A DNA stretch of 64,000 nt from NCBI RefSeq assembly GCF_014698015.1, contig NZ_JACXBS010000006.1:1-64000 (forward strand), read 5' to 3'. The notes below the pieces were generated by a model. It was given only the letters and a program-made list of their open reading frames with translations, made no database searches and was not told the origin of the DNA. The position numbers were made by a program, and so were the translations under genes. Of this stretch, positions 9,458 through 18,774 are shown one piece after another (positions within the stretch are counted from its first letter, which is position 1; each line of letters opens with the position of its first letter). This stretch comes from Kocuria sp. cx-455. GTDB lineage: Bacteria > Actinomycetota > Actinomycetes > Actinomycetales > Micrococcaceae.

Positions 9458-11047
9458 ATGGAAACCCCGGGACTCGGCGGGCTCAACTGGGCCGTCATTG
9501 TCGTTTATTTACTCGGTACCCTGGCCATCGGCGTGTGGTTCACCCGTAAGGCGAGCACCGGCACCGACTCGTTCTTCACTGCCAACGGACGAATTCCCGC
9601 GTGGGCTGCAGGCTTCAGCATTTATGCCACCACACTGTCCGCCATCACTTACATGTCCACACCGGAACAGGCGTTCCTGACGGACTGGTCCTACGCGGCC
9701 GGCAACGTGGCGATCTTCGCCATCATCCCGCTGCTGATCTGGTTCTACATCCCGTTCTTCCGCAAACTCAACGTCACCACGGCGTACGAGTACCTGGAGG
9801 AGCGATTCGGTCCGAGTATTCGCGTCATTGGCTCGGTGCTGTTCGTGTTGTTCCATGTGGGCCGCGTGGCAATCGTGATTTATCTGCCCACGTTGGCCAT
9901 CAGCTCCGTCACCAACATCAACCCAGCGGTGGTGGCCGCGGCGGTGGGCGTACTGTCCGTCGTCTACACGTTCCTGGGTGGCATCGAGGGCGTGATCTGG
10001 TCAGATGTGGTCCAGGGCATCATCCTGCTCCTGGGCGCCGTGCTCATCCTGGCGTTCGGCATCGCGGCCATCAATGGTGGTCTGGGCACCGTGGTTACCG
10101 ATGCGGTCAATGATGACAAGTTCATCACCGCCCAGAACTGGCAGATCGGCGGGGCGGCGGCGGCCATCCCGATCATCTTCCTGGGGTCGGTCTTCAATAA
10201 CCTGCACCAATACACCGCCAGCCAGGACGTGGTGCAGCGCTACCAGACGACCACGTCACTGAAGCAGACATCGCGCTCTCTTCTGGTCAACGGGTTCTTG
10301 GCATTGCTGACCATCCCGCTGTTCTACGGCATCGGCACGGTTCTTTACAGCTACTATCAGCACGCTGGAAATCTGCCCGAGGGGTTCAACACCTCGGCCC
10401 TGGTCCCCTACTTCGTGGTGACCGCGCTCCCCGTGGGTGTGGCCGGCTTGTTGATTGCCGCGATTTTCGCTGCCGCTCAGTCGACGATCTCCTCCAGTCT
10501 CAACTCGATTTCCGCGTGTGTGACCGTGGACCTGCGCGATCGGTTCTTCCCCCGCAAGGACGGCCAGGCACGTCGGGGCGTGGGATTCGCCCGCGTGGTC
10601 ATCATCGTCTCCGGCGGGTTCTCCGTGGCGGTGGCCCTCTATCTCTCCGCCACGGATCAGGCCGAGACCTGGAACTTGTTCCTGAGCATCACCGGTCTGT
10701 TCGGGGTGCCGCTGGCCGGCGTCTTCGCTCTGGGAATCTTCACCAAACGCGCCAACACCGTGGGCGTGATCGGCGGCTTGGTCCTGGGCGCGGCGACAGC
10801 GTTCTGGGTCCAGCAGAACACCGAGTTCACTCCGTTCGCCGTGTCCGCGGCGGCCTTCGTGGGCGCGGTCGTCTTCGGCTACATCGTCTCTGCGATCGCG
10901 GGGGCGCTGCTGGGTAAGAACCCCCATGACGTGGTGCCCCTGACCATTTACGGCAAGAACTCCGAGTATGTCCGCCGCACCTCATCCCCGGTAGCACCCG
11001 CGGGCACCCCACTGGTGACCACGGCAGCCACCGACACCGTCAAGTAA
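9458..11047 (+). CDS. siaT: sodium/solute symporter (SSS family), probable sialic acid transporter
   Basis: A 529-residue inner-membrane protein with about 13-14 hydrophobic segments and SSS hallmarks: the early GLNWAVIVVYLLGTLAIGVWF helix, FSIYATTLSAITYMSTPEQAF, GGIEGVIWSDVVQG and QSTISSSLNSISACVTVDL. The ATG follows AAAAGGA with six bases spacing; upstream in-frame codons run back through the palindrome and are excluded. It leads an operon with NanA, ROK kinase, NanE and NagB, so it most likely brings in N-acetylneuraminate with Na+ (inference from context plus known SiaT members of this family). No secreted sialidase gene is present in the window. Confidence 0.8.
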   Translation: METPGLGGLNWAVIVVYLLGTLAIGVWFTRKASTGTDSFFTANGRIPAWAAGFSIYATTLSAITYMSTPEQAFLTDWSYAAGNVAIFAIIPLLIWFYIPFFRKLNVTTAYEYLEERFGPSIRVIGSVLFVLFHVGRVAIVIYLPTLAISSVTNINPAVVAAAVGVLSVVYTFLGGIEGVIWSDVVQGIILLLGAVLILAFGIAAINGGLGTVVTDAVNDDKFITAQNWQIGGAAAAIPIIFLGSVFNNLHQYTASQDVVQRYQTTTSLKQTSRSLLVNGFLALLTIPLFYGIGTVLYSYYQHAGNLPEGFNTSALVPYFVVTALPVGVAGLLIAAIFAAAQSTISSSLNSISACVTVDLRDRFFPRKDGQARRGVGFARVVIIVSGGFSVAVALYLSATDQAETWNLFLSITGLFGVPLAGVFALGIFTKRANTVGVIGGLVLGAATAFWVQQNTEFTPFAVSAAAFVGAVVFGYIVSAIAGALLGKNPHDVVPLTIYGKNSEYVRRTSSPVAPAGTPLVTTAATDTVK

Positions 11048-11057
11048 AGGAGTCATC

Positions 11058-11975
11058 ATGACTGCATTTCATGGAATCGTCCCTCCCCTCCTCACACCCC
11101 GTACCACCGACGGCGAGCTGGACCTGGATAGTCTGAACGCGCTGGTCAATCACCTGATCGACGGAGGTGTGCACGGCATTTTCGCGTTGGGTTCCTCCGG
11201 TGAAACCCCGTACCTGACCGCGGCTGAGCGTGATCGGGTCCTGGGCGCAACCATTGCGGCGACCGCCGGTCGGGTACCCGTGATGGTGGGCCTCAACGAG
11301 CAGTCCACGGCGCGCGTTCTGGACGAAGCGGACCGTGTGCTCGCCATCGGTGGCGACGCCGCCGTGGTCACCACTCCGTACTACGCGTTGTCCGACGCCG
11401 CCGAGATCGAACACCACTTCCGCGCGGTCGCCGAACACGTGGATGTGCCGGTCTTCGCCTACGACATTCCGGTGCGCACGCACCAGAAGCTGCCGTTGGA
11501 CGTGGCGATCCGCCTCGCCCACGACGGCGTCCTGGCCGGCGTCAAGGATTCCTCCGGTGACGATATTTCGTTCCGCCAGCTTCTTCTGGACACCAAGGAT
11601 CTTCCCGAGTTCGCCGCGTTCACGGGACATGAGGTTGCCGCCGACGGCGCGCTCCTGGGCGGCGCCGCGGGGGTGGTTCCCGGGCTGGGTAACGTGGACC
11701 CCGCCGGCTACGTTCGCATGTTCGACGCCGCTCGGGAGGGTGATTGGACCGCGGTCGCCTCCGAACAGGATCGCCTGGCTCGGCTGTTCCGCATCGTACT
11801 GGCGGCCACCCCCGGTCGTGTCTCCGCGGGCGCCGCAGGGCTGGGTGGTTTCAAGACCGCGCTGCAGCTGATGGGCATCATCGAGTCCAACCGGATGTCC
11901 GAGCCGATGGCCTCACTGGAGGAGGACGAGACCGACGCGATTCGGAAGATCGTTGTCGCCGAAGGACTCCTGTGA
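11058..11975 (+). CDS. nanA: DHDPS/N-acetylneuraminate lyase family aldolase
   Basis: A 305-residue (beta/alpha)8 aldolase of the DapA/NanA family. It has the carboxylate-binding GSSGE loop (residues ~46-50), the catalytic tyrosine in AYDIPVR, and the Schiff-base lysine in AGVKDSSGD. Sequence alone would not separate sialate lyase from dihydrodipicolinate synthase or related aldolases. Position between a sialate-type transporter and ManNAc kinase/epimerase genes makes N-acetylneuraminate cleavage to ManNAc and pyruvate the likely reaction. AAAGGAG precedes the ATG; the gene starts 10 bp after the transporter stop. Confidence 0.8.
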   Translation: MTAFHGIVPPLLTPRTTDGELDLDSLNALVNHLIDGGVHGIFALGSSGETPYLTAAERDRVLGATIAATAGRVPVMVGLNEQSTARVLDEADRVLAIGGDAAVVTTPYYALSDAAEIEHHFRAVAEHVDVPVFAYDIPVRTHQKLPLDVAIRLAHDGVLAGVKDSSGDDISFRQLLLDTKDLPEFAAFTGHEVAADGALLGGAAGVVPGLGNVDPAGYVRMFDAAREGDWTAVASEQDRLARLFRIVLAATPGRVSAGAAGLGGFKTALQLMGIIESNRMSEPMASLEEDETDAIRKIVVAEGLL

Positions 11976-12919
11976 CCTCAAGACCCGTGATTGCCGTGGA
12001 TCTGGGCGGCACCAAGATCCGCGCCGGTGTCGTGACCGGGGGCAGGGTCACCAACGTGCATTCCGCCCCCACCCCGGCCCGGCTCGGCGCCTCGTCGGTC
12101 CTGGACGCCGTGGCCGATCTGGTGGCTCGGGCACTGACGGCCGTGGCTCCCCACGATCAGGCTCCCCTGCTCCTGGCCGTGGGCTCTGCCGGAGTGATCG
12201 ATCCCGACAGCGGCTTGGTCATCTCGGCAACCGATGCGCTTCCCGGGTGGGCGGGCACGAATCTCATCACGGAACTACAGCATCGAACGCGGCTGTCCGT
12301 TCGAGTGGTCAATGACGTGCACGCCCATACCCTGGGTGAGGCATCCTACGGTGCCTCTGCCACCGCGCGTGATTCGCTACTCGTGGCGGTGGGTACGGGA
12401 ATCGGGGCGGGCGTGATCTGCAACGGCCGGCTGGTGACCGGACGGCATGCAGCCGCCGGGCACCTGGGACACATGCCCTCGTCTTTGGCGGCGGGACTAC
12501 CGTGCCCGTGCGGCGGGGCGGGACACCTTGAGGCCATTGCGTCCGGCCCCGCCGTCCTGAACGAGTACCGACGGGCGGGCGGGCGAGCGACGTCGTCGTC
12601 CGCGGCGGAGCTGGCGGAGCAAGCTCGGGAGGGGGACGCAACCGCCCGGGAGGCGTTCGCCACAGCCGGCCGCGCCCTCGGGTCGGCGCTGGGAGGCGTC
12701 GCGAATATTCTGTCCCCGGAAGTGATCGTTCTGAGTGGTGGATTGGTCCAGGCCGGCGACCTGTGGTGGCCGCACCTCGAGCAGGCCTTCGCGGAAGAGT
12801 TGATCCCCGCCGTCCGCGGGTTGTCTGCGCAACGCGCCCAGCTGGGGGCCGATGCCGCGTTGATAGGGGCCGCGAGTCTCTGGGACGGAGCAACCACCGA
12901 GATCGAGGAGAGTCAATGA
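11972..12919 (+). CDS. nanK: ROK family sugar kinase, probable N-acetylmannosamine kinase
   Basis: A 315-residue ROK kinase. The N-terminal phosphate-binding loop AVDLGGTKIRAG, the catalytic NDVHAH segment and the ATP-binding GTGIGAG are present. The ROK zinc signature CxCGxxGCxE is altered: CPCGGAGHLE has histidine in place of the third cysteine, which could still ligate zinc. GTG start overlaps the nanA stop (GTGA) with AAGGA six bases upstream. Between nanA and nanE, the expected reaction is ManNAc to ManNAc-6-phosphate. Confidence 0.85.
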   Translation: MTSRPVIAVDLGGTKIRAGVVTGGRVTNVHSAPTPARLGASSVLDAVADLVARALTAVAPHDQAPLLLAVGSAGVIDPDSGLVISATDALPGWAGTNLITELQHRTRLSVRVVNDVHAHTLGEASYGASATARDSLLVAVGTGIGAGVICNGRLVTGRHAAAGHLGHMPSSLAAGLPCPCGGAGHLEAIASGPAVLNEYRRAGGRATSSSAAELAEQAREGDATAREAFATAGRALGSALGGVANILSPEVIVLSGGLVQAGDLWWPHLEQAFAEELIPAVRGLSAQRAQLGADAALIGAASLWDGATTEIEESQ

Positions 12920-13605
12920 CGTATACCCAGCACCAAGTGATCGAGTCCCTGGCCGGGCGGTTGATCGTCTCAACCCAGGCCTACCCCGGCGAGCCCATGA
13001 GAGATCCGCGCACCATGTCCCAGGTCGCCGCATCCGCGGTGCGGGGCGGAGCGGCGGCCGTGCGGGTCCAAGGCATCTCCGATATTCACGCGGTGCGTTC
13101 CGCGGTGGAGATGCCGGTGATCGGATTGTGGAAGGACGGGGACTCCGGCGTGTACATCACGCCCACGTATCAGCACGCCTACGCCGTGGCACTGGCGGGC
13201 GCGCACGTGGTGGCCATCGATGGCACTCGTCGATCCCGACCGGACGGATTGTCGTTGGAGGAGACCATCGCGCGTCTTCATGGCGAAACCAACGCGTTGG
13301 TCATGGCGGACTGCGGAAGTCTCGACGACGCCCTGGCCGCCTCCGATGCCGGGGCGGACCTGGTGGGCACCACGCTCGCCGGGTACACGGGCGAACGGCC
13401 GAAAACCGACGGACCGGACCTTGCACTTCTCGAGGCGATGCGTCAGGCGGATATCGGCGTACCGATCATTGCGGAAGGGCGAATTCATACCCCCACCCAG
13501 GCGGCGGCCGCCATGGGGGCCGGTGCCCATTCCGTGGTGGTTGGCACCGCTATCACTCATCCCACGACGATCACCTCGTGGTTCGTCAACGCTGTGGAAG
13601 GCTGA
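12916..13605 (+). CDS. nanE: N-acylmannosamine-6-phosphate 2-epimerase
   Basis: A 229-residue TIM-barrel protein of the NanE family, converting ManNAc-6-phosphate to GlcNAc-6-phosphate. Family landmarks are QAYPGEPMRDP near the start, GGAAAVRVQG, PVIGLWKDG, HVVAIDGTRRSRPDG, MADCGSLDDA and the C-terminal phosphate loop IIAEGRIHTP...GAHSVVVGTAITHP. The ATG overlaps the kinase stop (ATGA) and has GAGGAG upstream. The distinctive NanE sequence firmly identifies this operon as sialic acid catabolism. Confidence 0.95.
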   Translation: MTYTQHQVIESLAGRLIVSTQAYPGEPMRDPRTMSQVAASAVRGGAAAVRVQGISDIHAVRSAVEMPVIGLWKDGDSGVYITPTYQHAYAVALAGAHVVAIDGTRRSRPDGLSLEETIARLHGETNALVMADCGSLDDALAASDAGADLVGTTLAGYTGERPKTDGPDLALLEAMRQADIGVPIIAEGRIHTPTQAAAAMGAGAHSVVVGTAITHPTTITSWFVNAVEG

Positions 13606-13609
13606 CACC

Positions 13610-14401
13610 GTGCGACTGGTGCTGTGTGAATCCGCGGCGGAGACCGGGCAGGCAGCTGCGGCGATCTTCGCCGCACGGATCGAGCGGGGTCCGTGCGTGC
13701 TGGGGTTGGCCACGGGAAGTTCACCGCTGCCGGTGTACCGGGAGTTGATCCGCCGCCACCGCGAAGCCGACCTGTCCTTCGCCGAGTGCGTGGCCTTCAC
13801 ACTCGACGAATACGTGGGGCTGCAACCGGTTGACGCGCGCTCGTACAGGGCGACCATTCGTGACGAGTTCGCGGATCACGTGGATTTACCAGTGGCAGCG
13901 CTGCACTCCCCCGACGCCGCTGACCCGGATCCGCAGGCGTTGCACCGGGCCGCGGCGGCCTACGAAGAGACCATCCGCCTGGCCGGCGGGATCGATGTGC
14001 AGTTGCTGGGGATCGGGGCCAACGGGCACATCGGGTTCAATGAGCCGTCCTCGTCGCTGGCTTCGCGAACCCGCATCAAGGCGCTGACTCAACAGACCCG
14101 CGAGGACAACGCCCGGTTCTTCGGGGAGGACGAGACGGTCCCCAAACTCTGTTTGACCCAGGGACTCGGAACCATCCGGGACAGCCGCCACGCCGTACTC
14201 GTGGCCCAGGGAGCCAAAAAGGCCGACGCCGTCGCGGCCGCAGTGGAGGGTCCGGTCTCGGCAGCGTGCCCGGCCTCGGTGCTGCAAATGCACCCCCACG
14301 CCACCGTGATTCTGGACGCTGCCGCCGCGAGCCGACTACGCAATGTGGACTATTACCGACACGTGCAGAGACTCAACGACGAACTGGGGCTGCTCCCCTG
14401 A
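13610..14401 (+). CDS. nagB: glucosamine-6-phosphate deaminase
   Basis: A 263-residue isomerase/deaminase (E. coli NagB is 266) converting GlcN-6-phosphate to fructose-6-phosphate and ammonia. GLATGSSPLPVY (phosphate loop), TLDEYVGL with the catalytic aspartate, and GIGANGHIGFNEP with the active-site histidine are intact. GTG start with GGAAGG eight bases upstream, 4 bp after nanE. Last gene of the operon. The 120 bp to the convergent decarboxylase gene shows no clear terminator hairpin. Confidence 0.95.
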   Translation: MRLVLCESAAETGQAAAAIFAARIERGPCVLGLATGSSPLPVYRELIRRHREADLSFAECVAFTLDEYVGLQPVDARSYRATIRDEFADHVDLPVAALHSPDAADPDPQALHRAAAAYEETIRLAGGIDVQLLGIGANGHIGFNEPSSSLASRTRIKALTQQTREDNARFFGEDETVPKLCLTQGLGTIRDSRHAVLVAQGAKKADAVAAAVEGPVSAACPASVLQMHPHATVILDAAAASRLRNVDYYRHVQRLNDELGLLP

Positions 14402-14521
14402 CCGCGCTGTCGGAGAGCACCTGAGCGGCCACCCTGAGCGGTGAGTGCCCGCCGTCCACGCCCGAGAACGGGAGCACCACGGAGCACCGGTACCGATGCG
14501 ACGTCGCCCCGCCGAGCCGAA

Positions 14522-17263
14522 CTACGAGTCCCGCAGTACGCGGTAGCCTTTGCGCGGGTCGTAACCGTGGATCTCACGGGTGTCCAGCACGGCCATGAAA
14601 TCCAGGACGTCCGGGGAGATGACCTGGCCCGGCACCAACACCGGGAAACCGGGCGGGTAGGGAGTCACGAAGCCGGCCGAGACGGGCTTCTCACCGTTGG
14701 CCACTCGCTCGCGCAGTTCCTCGTGGCCCACGTGCTCCACCGACGTGCGGCGCTGACCCTTGAAGAATGCGGCGCGCATGTCACCGTCCGGCAGGTCCTT
14801 ATCGGTCGCGTATCCGTCCGCGAAGGAGCTGAAGTCGGGTAACGGCGGCATGGGGGTGTCATCGACCTTCGCTGCGATCTCGGGATCGAGCTGAGTGCTC
14901 TCGTCCTCGAAACGCTGAGCGAGCTTCACGAGCACCTCCACGAGGTACGCGATCGCGCTGCGCGAGGTGCCGATATTGGTCATGAACAGCACGGTGTTCC
15001 GGCTGGTCTTGTTGACCTGGATGCCGTAGCGATCCATGAGCAGGTCATGCTTGAACGTATCACCGTCCACACCGGTCCGGCTGATCTCAATGGTGATACG
15101 GCTGGGGTCGACCACGAACTCGTCCGTGGTCCACGCTTCCCACATACTGGCCAGCCCGTCACGCAGGGGCATGGGGCGGCCCACCTCACGATTCTCACGG
15201 GGCACCAGGTCGTGGGCGGTGAGCACCCGGAAGGTGCGGCGCAGCAGCGGGTGCCGAGCGATGGCCTGGGACAGGCTCGTGGCCAGGTCCAGCTGTCGCT
15301 GCACGAGCTCGTAGCCCTCCAGCTCCACCTGCCGGCGCCCGATGTCCAAGGACGTGAGGATCTGATAGTTGGGCGAGGTGGAGGTGTGCGTCATGTACGC
15401 CTCGTGGAAGGGTTCCTCCGCCTCGCGGACCCATTCGTCGTCGTGGACGTGGATCATGGATCCCTGCCGCAGCGCCGTGAGGGTCTTGTGCGTGGACTGG
15501 GTTGCGTACACACGGATCTTGGCGTCCGGGGCGGGGAGCAGGTGCTCCTCCAACCAGACCTCGTCCGGCGCGGGATTGCCGTGCTCGTCGAAGAGCCGCT
15601 TTTGCTGCTCGCGGTAAGCGATCTGGTGCGCTCTTGTCCCCATCCGTTCCTTGAGGTGGGCGGCCGCCCACATGGCGGTACGACGTCGCGTCACCGGATG
15701 GAAGGTCGCGAACGCGAACCAGGCCTCGTCCCAGAGGAAAACCAGGTTCGGCTTGATGGCCAAGCACTCCGCCATGACCCGCTCGGGGTCGTAGACGATG
15801 CCGTCGAAGGTGCAGTTGGTAAGCGTGACCAGCTGAACCTCGTCCAGGCGCCCCTGGGCGCGATAATCCAGCAGCATCTGCTTGATGCGCGACATCGGCA
15901 CCGCACCGTAGAACGCGAACTCGTTGCGCGGGTAGGCCTCCAAATACGCGGGGCGAGCGCCGGTGAGCACCACCGCGTGGTGGTGGGACTTGTGACAGTT
16001 GCGGTCCACGAGCACCACGTCATTGGGTGACAACAGTGCCTGGTGCACGATTTTGTTGGCGGTCGAGGTTCCGTTGGTCACGAAGAACGTGTGCTTGGCG
16101 CCGTAGGCGCGGGCCGCGAGTTCCTGGGCCTTCTTCAACGTGTGCACCGGCGCCAGGAGCGAATCCAAACCGCCGGAGGTCGCCGAGGTCTCGGCCAGCA
16201 GCAGGTTCAACCCGTAGAAGTCCAGGAGGTCCTTGATCCATTTGGAGCCCACCACGGAACCACCGCGGGCAATCGGCAGGGCATGGAACACACCCACCGG
16301 GCGACGGGCATGCTCCTGGACCGCGGAGAAGAACGGGGTGTCGTACAGGTGGGACACCCTGCGCAGCAACGTGAGATGCAGCTCAAGCTTGTCCTCGCGC
16401 CGGAACACCCGGCGGAAGCGATGGGTCAAGGCACCGGAGAGGCCTTCGATGTGCGCGCCCGCCATGAGGTACAGGTCCATTTCGGGGCGCAGCGCGGCGA
16501 GGGTGTCGGCCAGGCGGAGCACCCGCTGGATGGATGCGAGCGGGGTGCGGGCGGAGGCGGATTCCGGGCTCACCAGGTTGCGCGCCATATGAATGGAGTT
16601 CTTGAGATCGCGGCTCAACGGTTGCCGGGTGCGCTCGCTGAACCCCGGGCGGACAACGCACGCGAGAATGTTGGGGTTGGTCAGGACCGCGGCCACGGCG
16701 TCATCAGCGGAGGGCACGATCACGTACTCGTAAATGAAGTCATCGGCGGCGGAGCGCATCCGCAGGCCCTCGGCACGTAGACCGTCACGGTCCGCGGGGG
16801 CGCTCTCGTCCACGATCAGAACTTCGAAACGGGGACGCGGATCGGTGTCGACCAGCAGGTCCGAGTTCTCCGCATCGTCTGCGAGCTCATCGCGGGCCGT
16901 GTCCGGCACGGTGTCACCGCGGAGCCGGTTGACCACCTTGCCGATCCGTTCGAGGGCCATGTGGTAATCGCCCTGTTCCAGCATTTCCCGGATGGCCGCG
17001 ACGTAGCGCTGACCGAATCCGGCCCAGTACATCTCCACGGTTTCGAGGGCGCGCAAAGAGCGCCGCAGTTCGCTGTCCGCGGCGAGGGCTTCCTTGTCCT
17101 CATTGCCGAGCGCAATGCGCTTCATGGCGAACCGCAGGTACTCCCAGGCGTCACTGCGCAACCGCCAGGTACTGGCGGGCATTCCGGGGTCCGGTTCCAG
17201 GATTCCCGTGGCACTCCCCCGACGATTGTTCTGACCTTTATGGTCCGTGGCCGGTGTATCCAT
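14522..17263 (-). CDS. Orn/Lys/Arg decarboxylase family PLP enzyme
   Basis: A 913-residue fold-type I PLP enzyme of the bacterial ornithine/lysine/arginine decarboxylase group. The major domain shows FVTNGTSTANKIVHQAL, DRNCHKSHHHA, VFLWDEAWFAF, and the PLP lysine in the conserved STHKTLTALRQGS motif near residue 590, followed by the family C-terminal domain. It is about 150-200 residues longer than E. coli SpeF/CadA; the extra N-terminal ~130 residues are helical and charged, before a CheY-like wing domain (FEVLIVDES). GGAGG lies seven bases before the ATG. Which amino acid it decarboxylates cannot be read from sequence. Confidence 0.85.
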   Translation of the reverse strand: MDTPATDHKGQNNRRGSATGILEPDPGMPASTWRLRSDAWEYLRFAMKRIALGNEDKEALAADSELRRSLRALETVEMYWAGFGQRYVAAIREMLEQGDYHMALERIGKVVNRLRGDTVPDTARDELADDAENSDLLVDTDPRPRFEVLIVDESAPADRDGLRAEGLRMRSAADDFIYEYVIVPSADDAVAAVLTNPNILACVVRPGFSERTRQPLSRDLKNSIHMARNLVSPESASARTPLASIQRVLRLADTLAALRPEMDLYLMAGAHIEGLSGALTHRFRRVFRREDKLELHLTLLRRVSHLYDTPFFSAVQEHARRPVGVFHALPIARGGSVVGSKWIKDLLDFYGLNLLLAETSATSGGLDSLLAPVHTLKKAQELAARAYGAKHTFFVTNGTSTANKIVHQALLSPNDVVLVDRNCHKSHHHAVVLTGARPAYLEAYPRNEFAFYGAVPMSRIKQMLLDYRAQGRLDEVQLVTLTNCTFDGIVYDPERVMAECLAIKPNLVFLWDEAWFAFATFHPVTRRRTAMWAAAHLKERMGTRAHQIAYREQQKRLFDEHGNPAPDEVWLEEHLLPAPDAKIRVYATQSTHKTLTALRQGSMIHVHDDEWVREAEEPFHEAYMTHTSTSPNYQILTSLDIGRRQVELEGYELVQRQLDLATSLSQAIARHPLLRRTFRVLTAHDLVPRENREVGRPMPLRDGLASMWEAWTTDEFVVDPSRITIEISRTGVDGDTFKHDLLMDRYGIQVNKTSRNTVLFMTNIGTSRSAIAYLVEVLVKLAQRFEDESTQLDPEIAAKVDDTPMPPLPDFSSFADGYATDKDLPDGDMRAAFFKGQRRTSVEHVGHEELRERVANGEKPVSAGFVTPYPPGFPVLVPGQVISPDVLDFMAVLDTREIHGYDPRKGYRVLRDS

Positions 17264-17413
17264 GGAATGCCTCCGCTTGCTCCATCGCCTGCGCTGAACT
17301 CTTGAAAACTCATCCTATGTCCGGTCCGGTAGGGGCTCGCGGAACATAACGGATTACGACCGCGAGTCAGTCTCGGGGACCGGTCCCGGTGGGCGAGAGT
17401 CCGCCGGGCGGCG

Positions 17414-18328
17414 TCAGCCCGCGAATCTCCCCGCGGGCAGGCCCGGAACGGCCACGCGTACCGAATACAAGGAACCAGCGGTGGGCTGCACGTCATTGGG
17501 CAGGTTCTCGCGCGAGGTGGTGATGTACAGGGTGCGCAGGTCCTGACCGCCCAGCGTGCAGGCGGTGGTCTGCTGGGCCCCCACGCTCACCACCGTGTCC
17601 AGTGTTCCGTCCGGCAGGTAGCGATGGACCTGACCGGCCCCGTTGAGCGCAACCCAGACCGCCCCGTCCGAGTCCACCGTCAGCCCGTCCGGGTTGGCCG
17701 GCACGCTGCCGGGTTCGTACTCTTCGTGGTCGTCCCAGGCTCCGGCAGCGGCGTCGTCGTCGACAACCGGCGCGACAAAGGTGCGGCGATTGCCCAGGCC
17801 GCTCGCGGCCGACCAGTCGAAGACCGAGACCTCTCCCGTGGGGGTGTCGTTGTAGTAGGCGAGTGAACCGTCCGGGGACCACGCGATGCCGTTGGAGATG
17901 GTGACGTTCTCGAGCACCGGTTGCCATTCCAGGTCGGGTGAGACCCGGTAGAGCGTGGCCGATCCTTCGGACTGGTCGTAGGCCATGGACCCGATGTAGA
18001 AGGTGCCGTCCGGGGGGATCCCACCCTCGTTCATGCGAATCTGCGGCGATTCCCACAGGGTGATTTCGCGCTCGGGATTTCCCGCGGCGTCCGTGAGGAG
18101 CACCCCGCGTTCCACGGCAATGATCTGGCCGCCGTTGCCGCGCGGGCGCACGCACGCCGCCACGGACCCCACGTGCTGCCTGCGCGGCTGCTCGTCACGA
18201 CCGAACGTGAGGATGTCCCCGGCGAGCATGTCCACCCACGCCAGACCGCCCCACTCGGGGCTCCAGCACGGGCCCTCGCCGTGGTAGACCCAGCTCGGTG
18301 TCAGACGCTGCGCGCTGAGCCGATTCAT
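17414..18328 (-). CDS. SMP-30/gluconolactonase/LRE family protein
   Basis: A 304-residue six-bladed beta-propeller lactonase-type protein. The metal-binding glutamate in HGEGPCWSP near residue 18, asparagine in TISNGIAWSPDG and aspartate in NPDGLTVDSDG match the family's divalent-metal site. No signal peptide, so cytosolic. Its ATG overlaps the thioesterase stop by 4 bp. Probably hydrolyses a sugar lactone or similar ester; the substrate is unknown and the neighbours (thioesterase, CoA ligase) do not settle it. Confidence 0.8.
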   Translation of the reverse strand: MNRLSAQRLTPSWVYHGEGPCWSPEWGGLAWVDMLAGDILTFGRDEQPRRQHVGSVAACVRPRGNGGQIIAVERGVLLTDAAGNPEREITLWESPQIRMNEGGIPPDGTFYIGSMAYDQSEGSATLYRVSPDLEWQPVLENVTISNGIAWSPDGSLAYYNDTPTGEVSVFDWSAASGLGNRRTFVAPVVDDDAAAGAWDDHEEYEPGSVPANPDGLTVDSDGAVWVALNGAGQVHRYLPDGTLDTVVSVGAQQTTACTLGGQDLRTLYITTSRENLPNDVQPTAGSLYSVRVAVPGLPAGRFAG

Positions 18329-18774
18329 CGCTCGGACCCGCGCAGTTCCTGGATGATCGGTACCGCCGTGGTGGGGATGCGGTCGCGGTCGTACGTGATT
18401 TCCGTGTACCCGTGCGGGGTGGGGCGACCCTCCTTGTCCAGGTTCACGAACACGATCTTGTCGATACTCAGAATCAGCTCTCGCGTGATCATGTTCCGCA
18501 CCTGCGCGCGCATGGTCAGCGACGTGCGGCCGAACTTGGTGGCGGACAGGCCCATCTCGATGATGTCACCCTGCACGGCGGAGGACACGAACTCGATCTC
18601 CGACATGTACTTGGTCACCGCGCGCTGATTGCCCAGCTGCACGATCGCGTAAATCGCGGCTTCCTCGTCGATCCAGCGCAACAGCGACCCGCCGAACAGG
18701 GTGCCGTTGGCGTTGAGATCTTCGGGTTTGACCCATTTGCGGGTGCGGAATGTGATGTCCGTGTGCGGCTGCAT
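18325..18774 (-). CDS. acyl-CoA thioesterase, hotdog fold (YciA/BACH-like)
   Basis: A 149-residue single-hotdog-domain thioesterase. The active-site helix NANGTLFGGSLLRWIDEEAAI is the YciA/Acot7 signature, and SAVQGDIIEMG follows as usual. It would hydrolyse acyl-CoA to free acid and CoA in the cytoplasm. No good ribosome site precedes the ATG, consistent with translational coupling to the upstream CoA ligase, whose reading frame overlaps this gene by 160 bp (or ends just before it if the ligase has a frameshift). Confidence 0.85.
   Translation of the reverse strand: MQPHTDITFRTRKWVKPEDLNANGTLFGGSLLRWIDEEAAIYAIVQLGNQRAVTKYMSEIEFVSSAVQGDIIEMGLSATKFGRTSLTMRAQVRNMITRELILSIDKIVFVNLDKEGRPTPHGYTEITYDRDRIPTTAVPIIQELRGSER

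Noticed and set aside
15800-17263. Decarboxylase N-terminal extension as a separate gene
   Set aside because: The frame is continuous, no stop or new ribosome site separates it, and the start has a good GGAGG.
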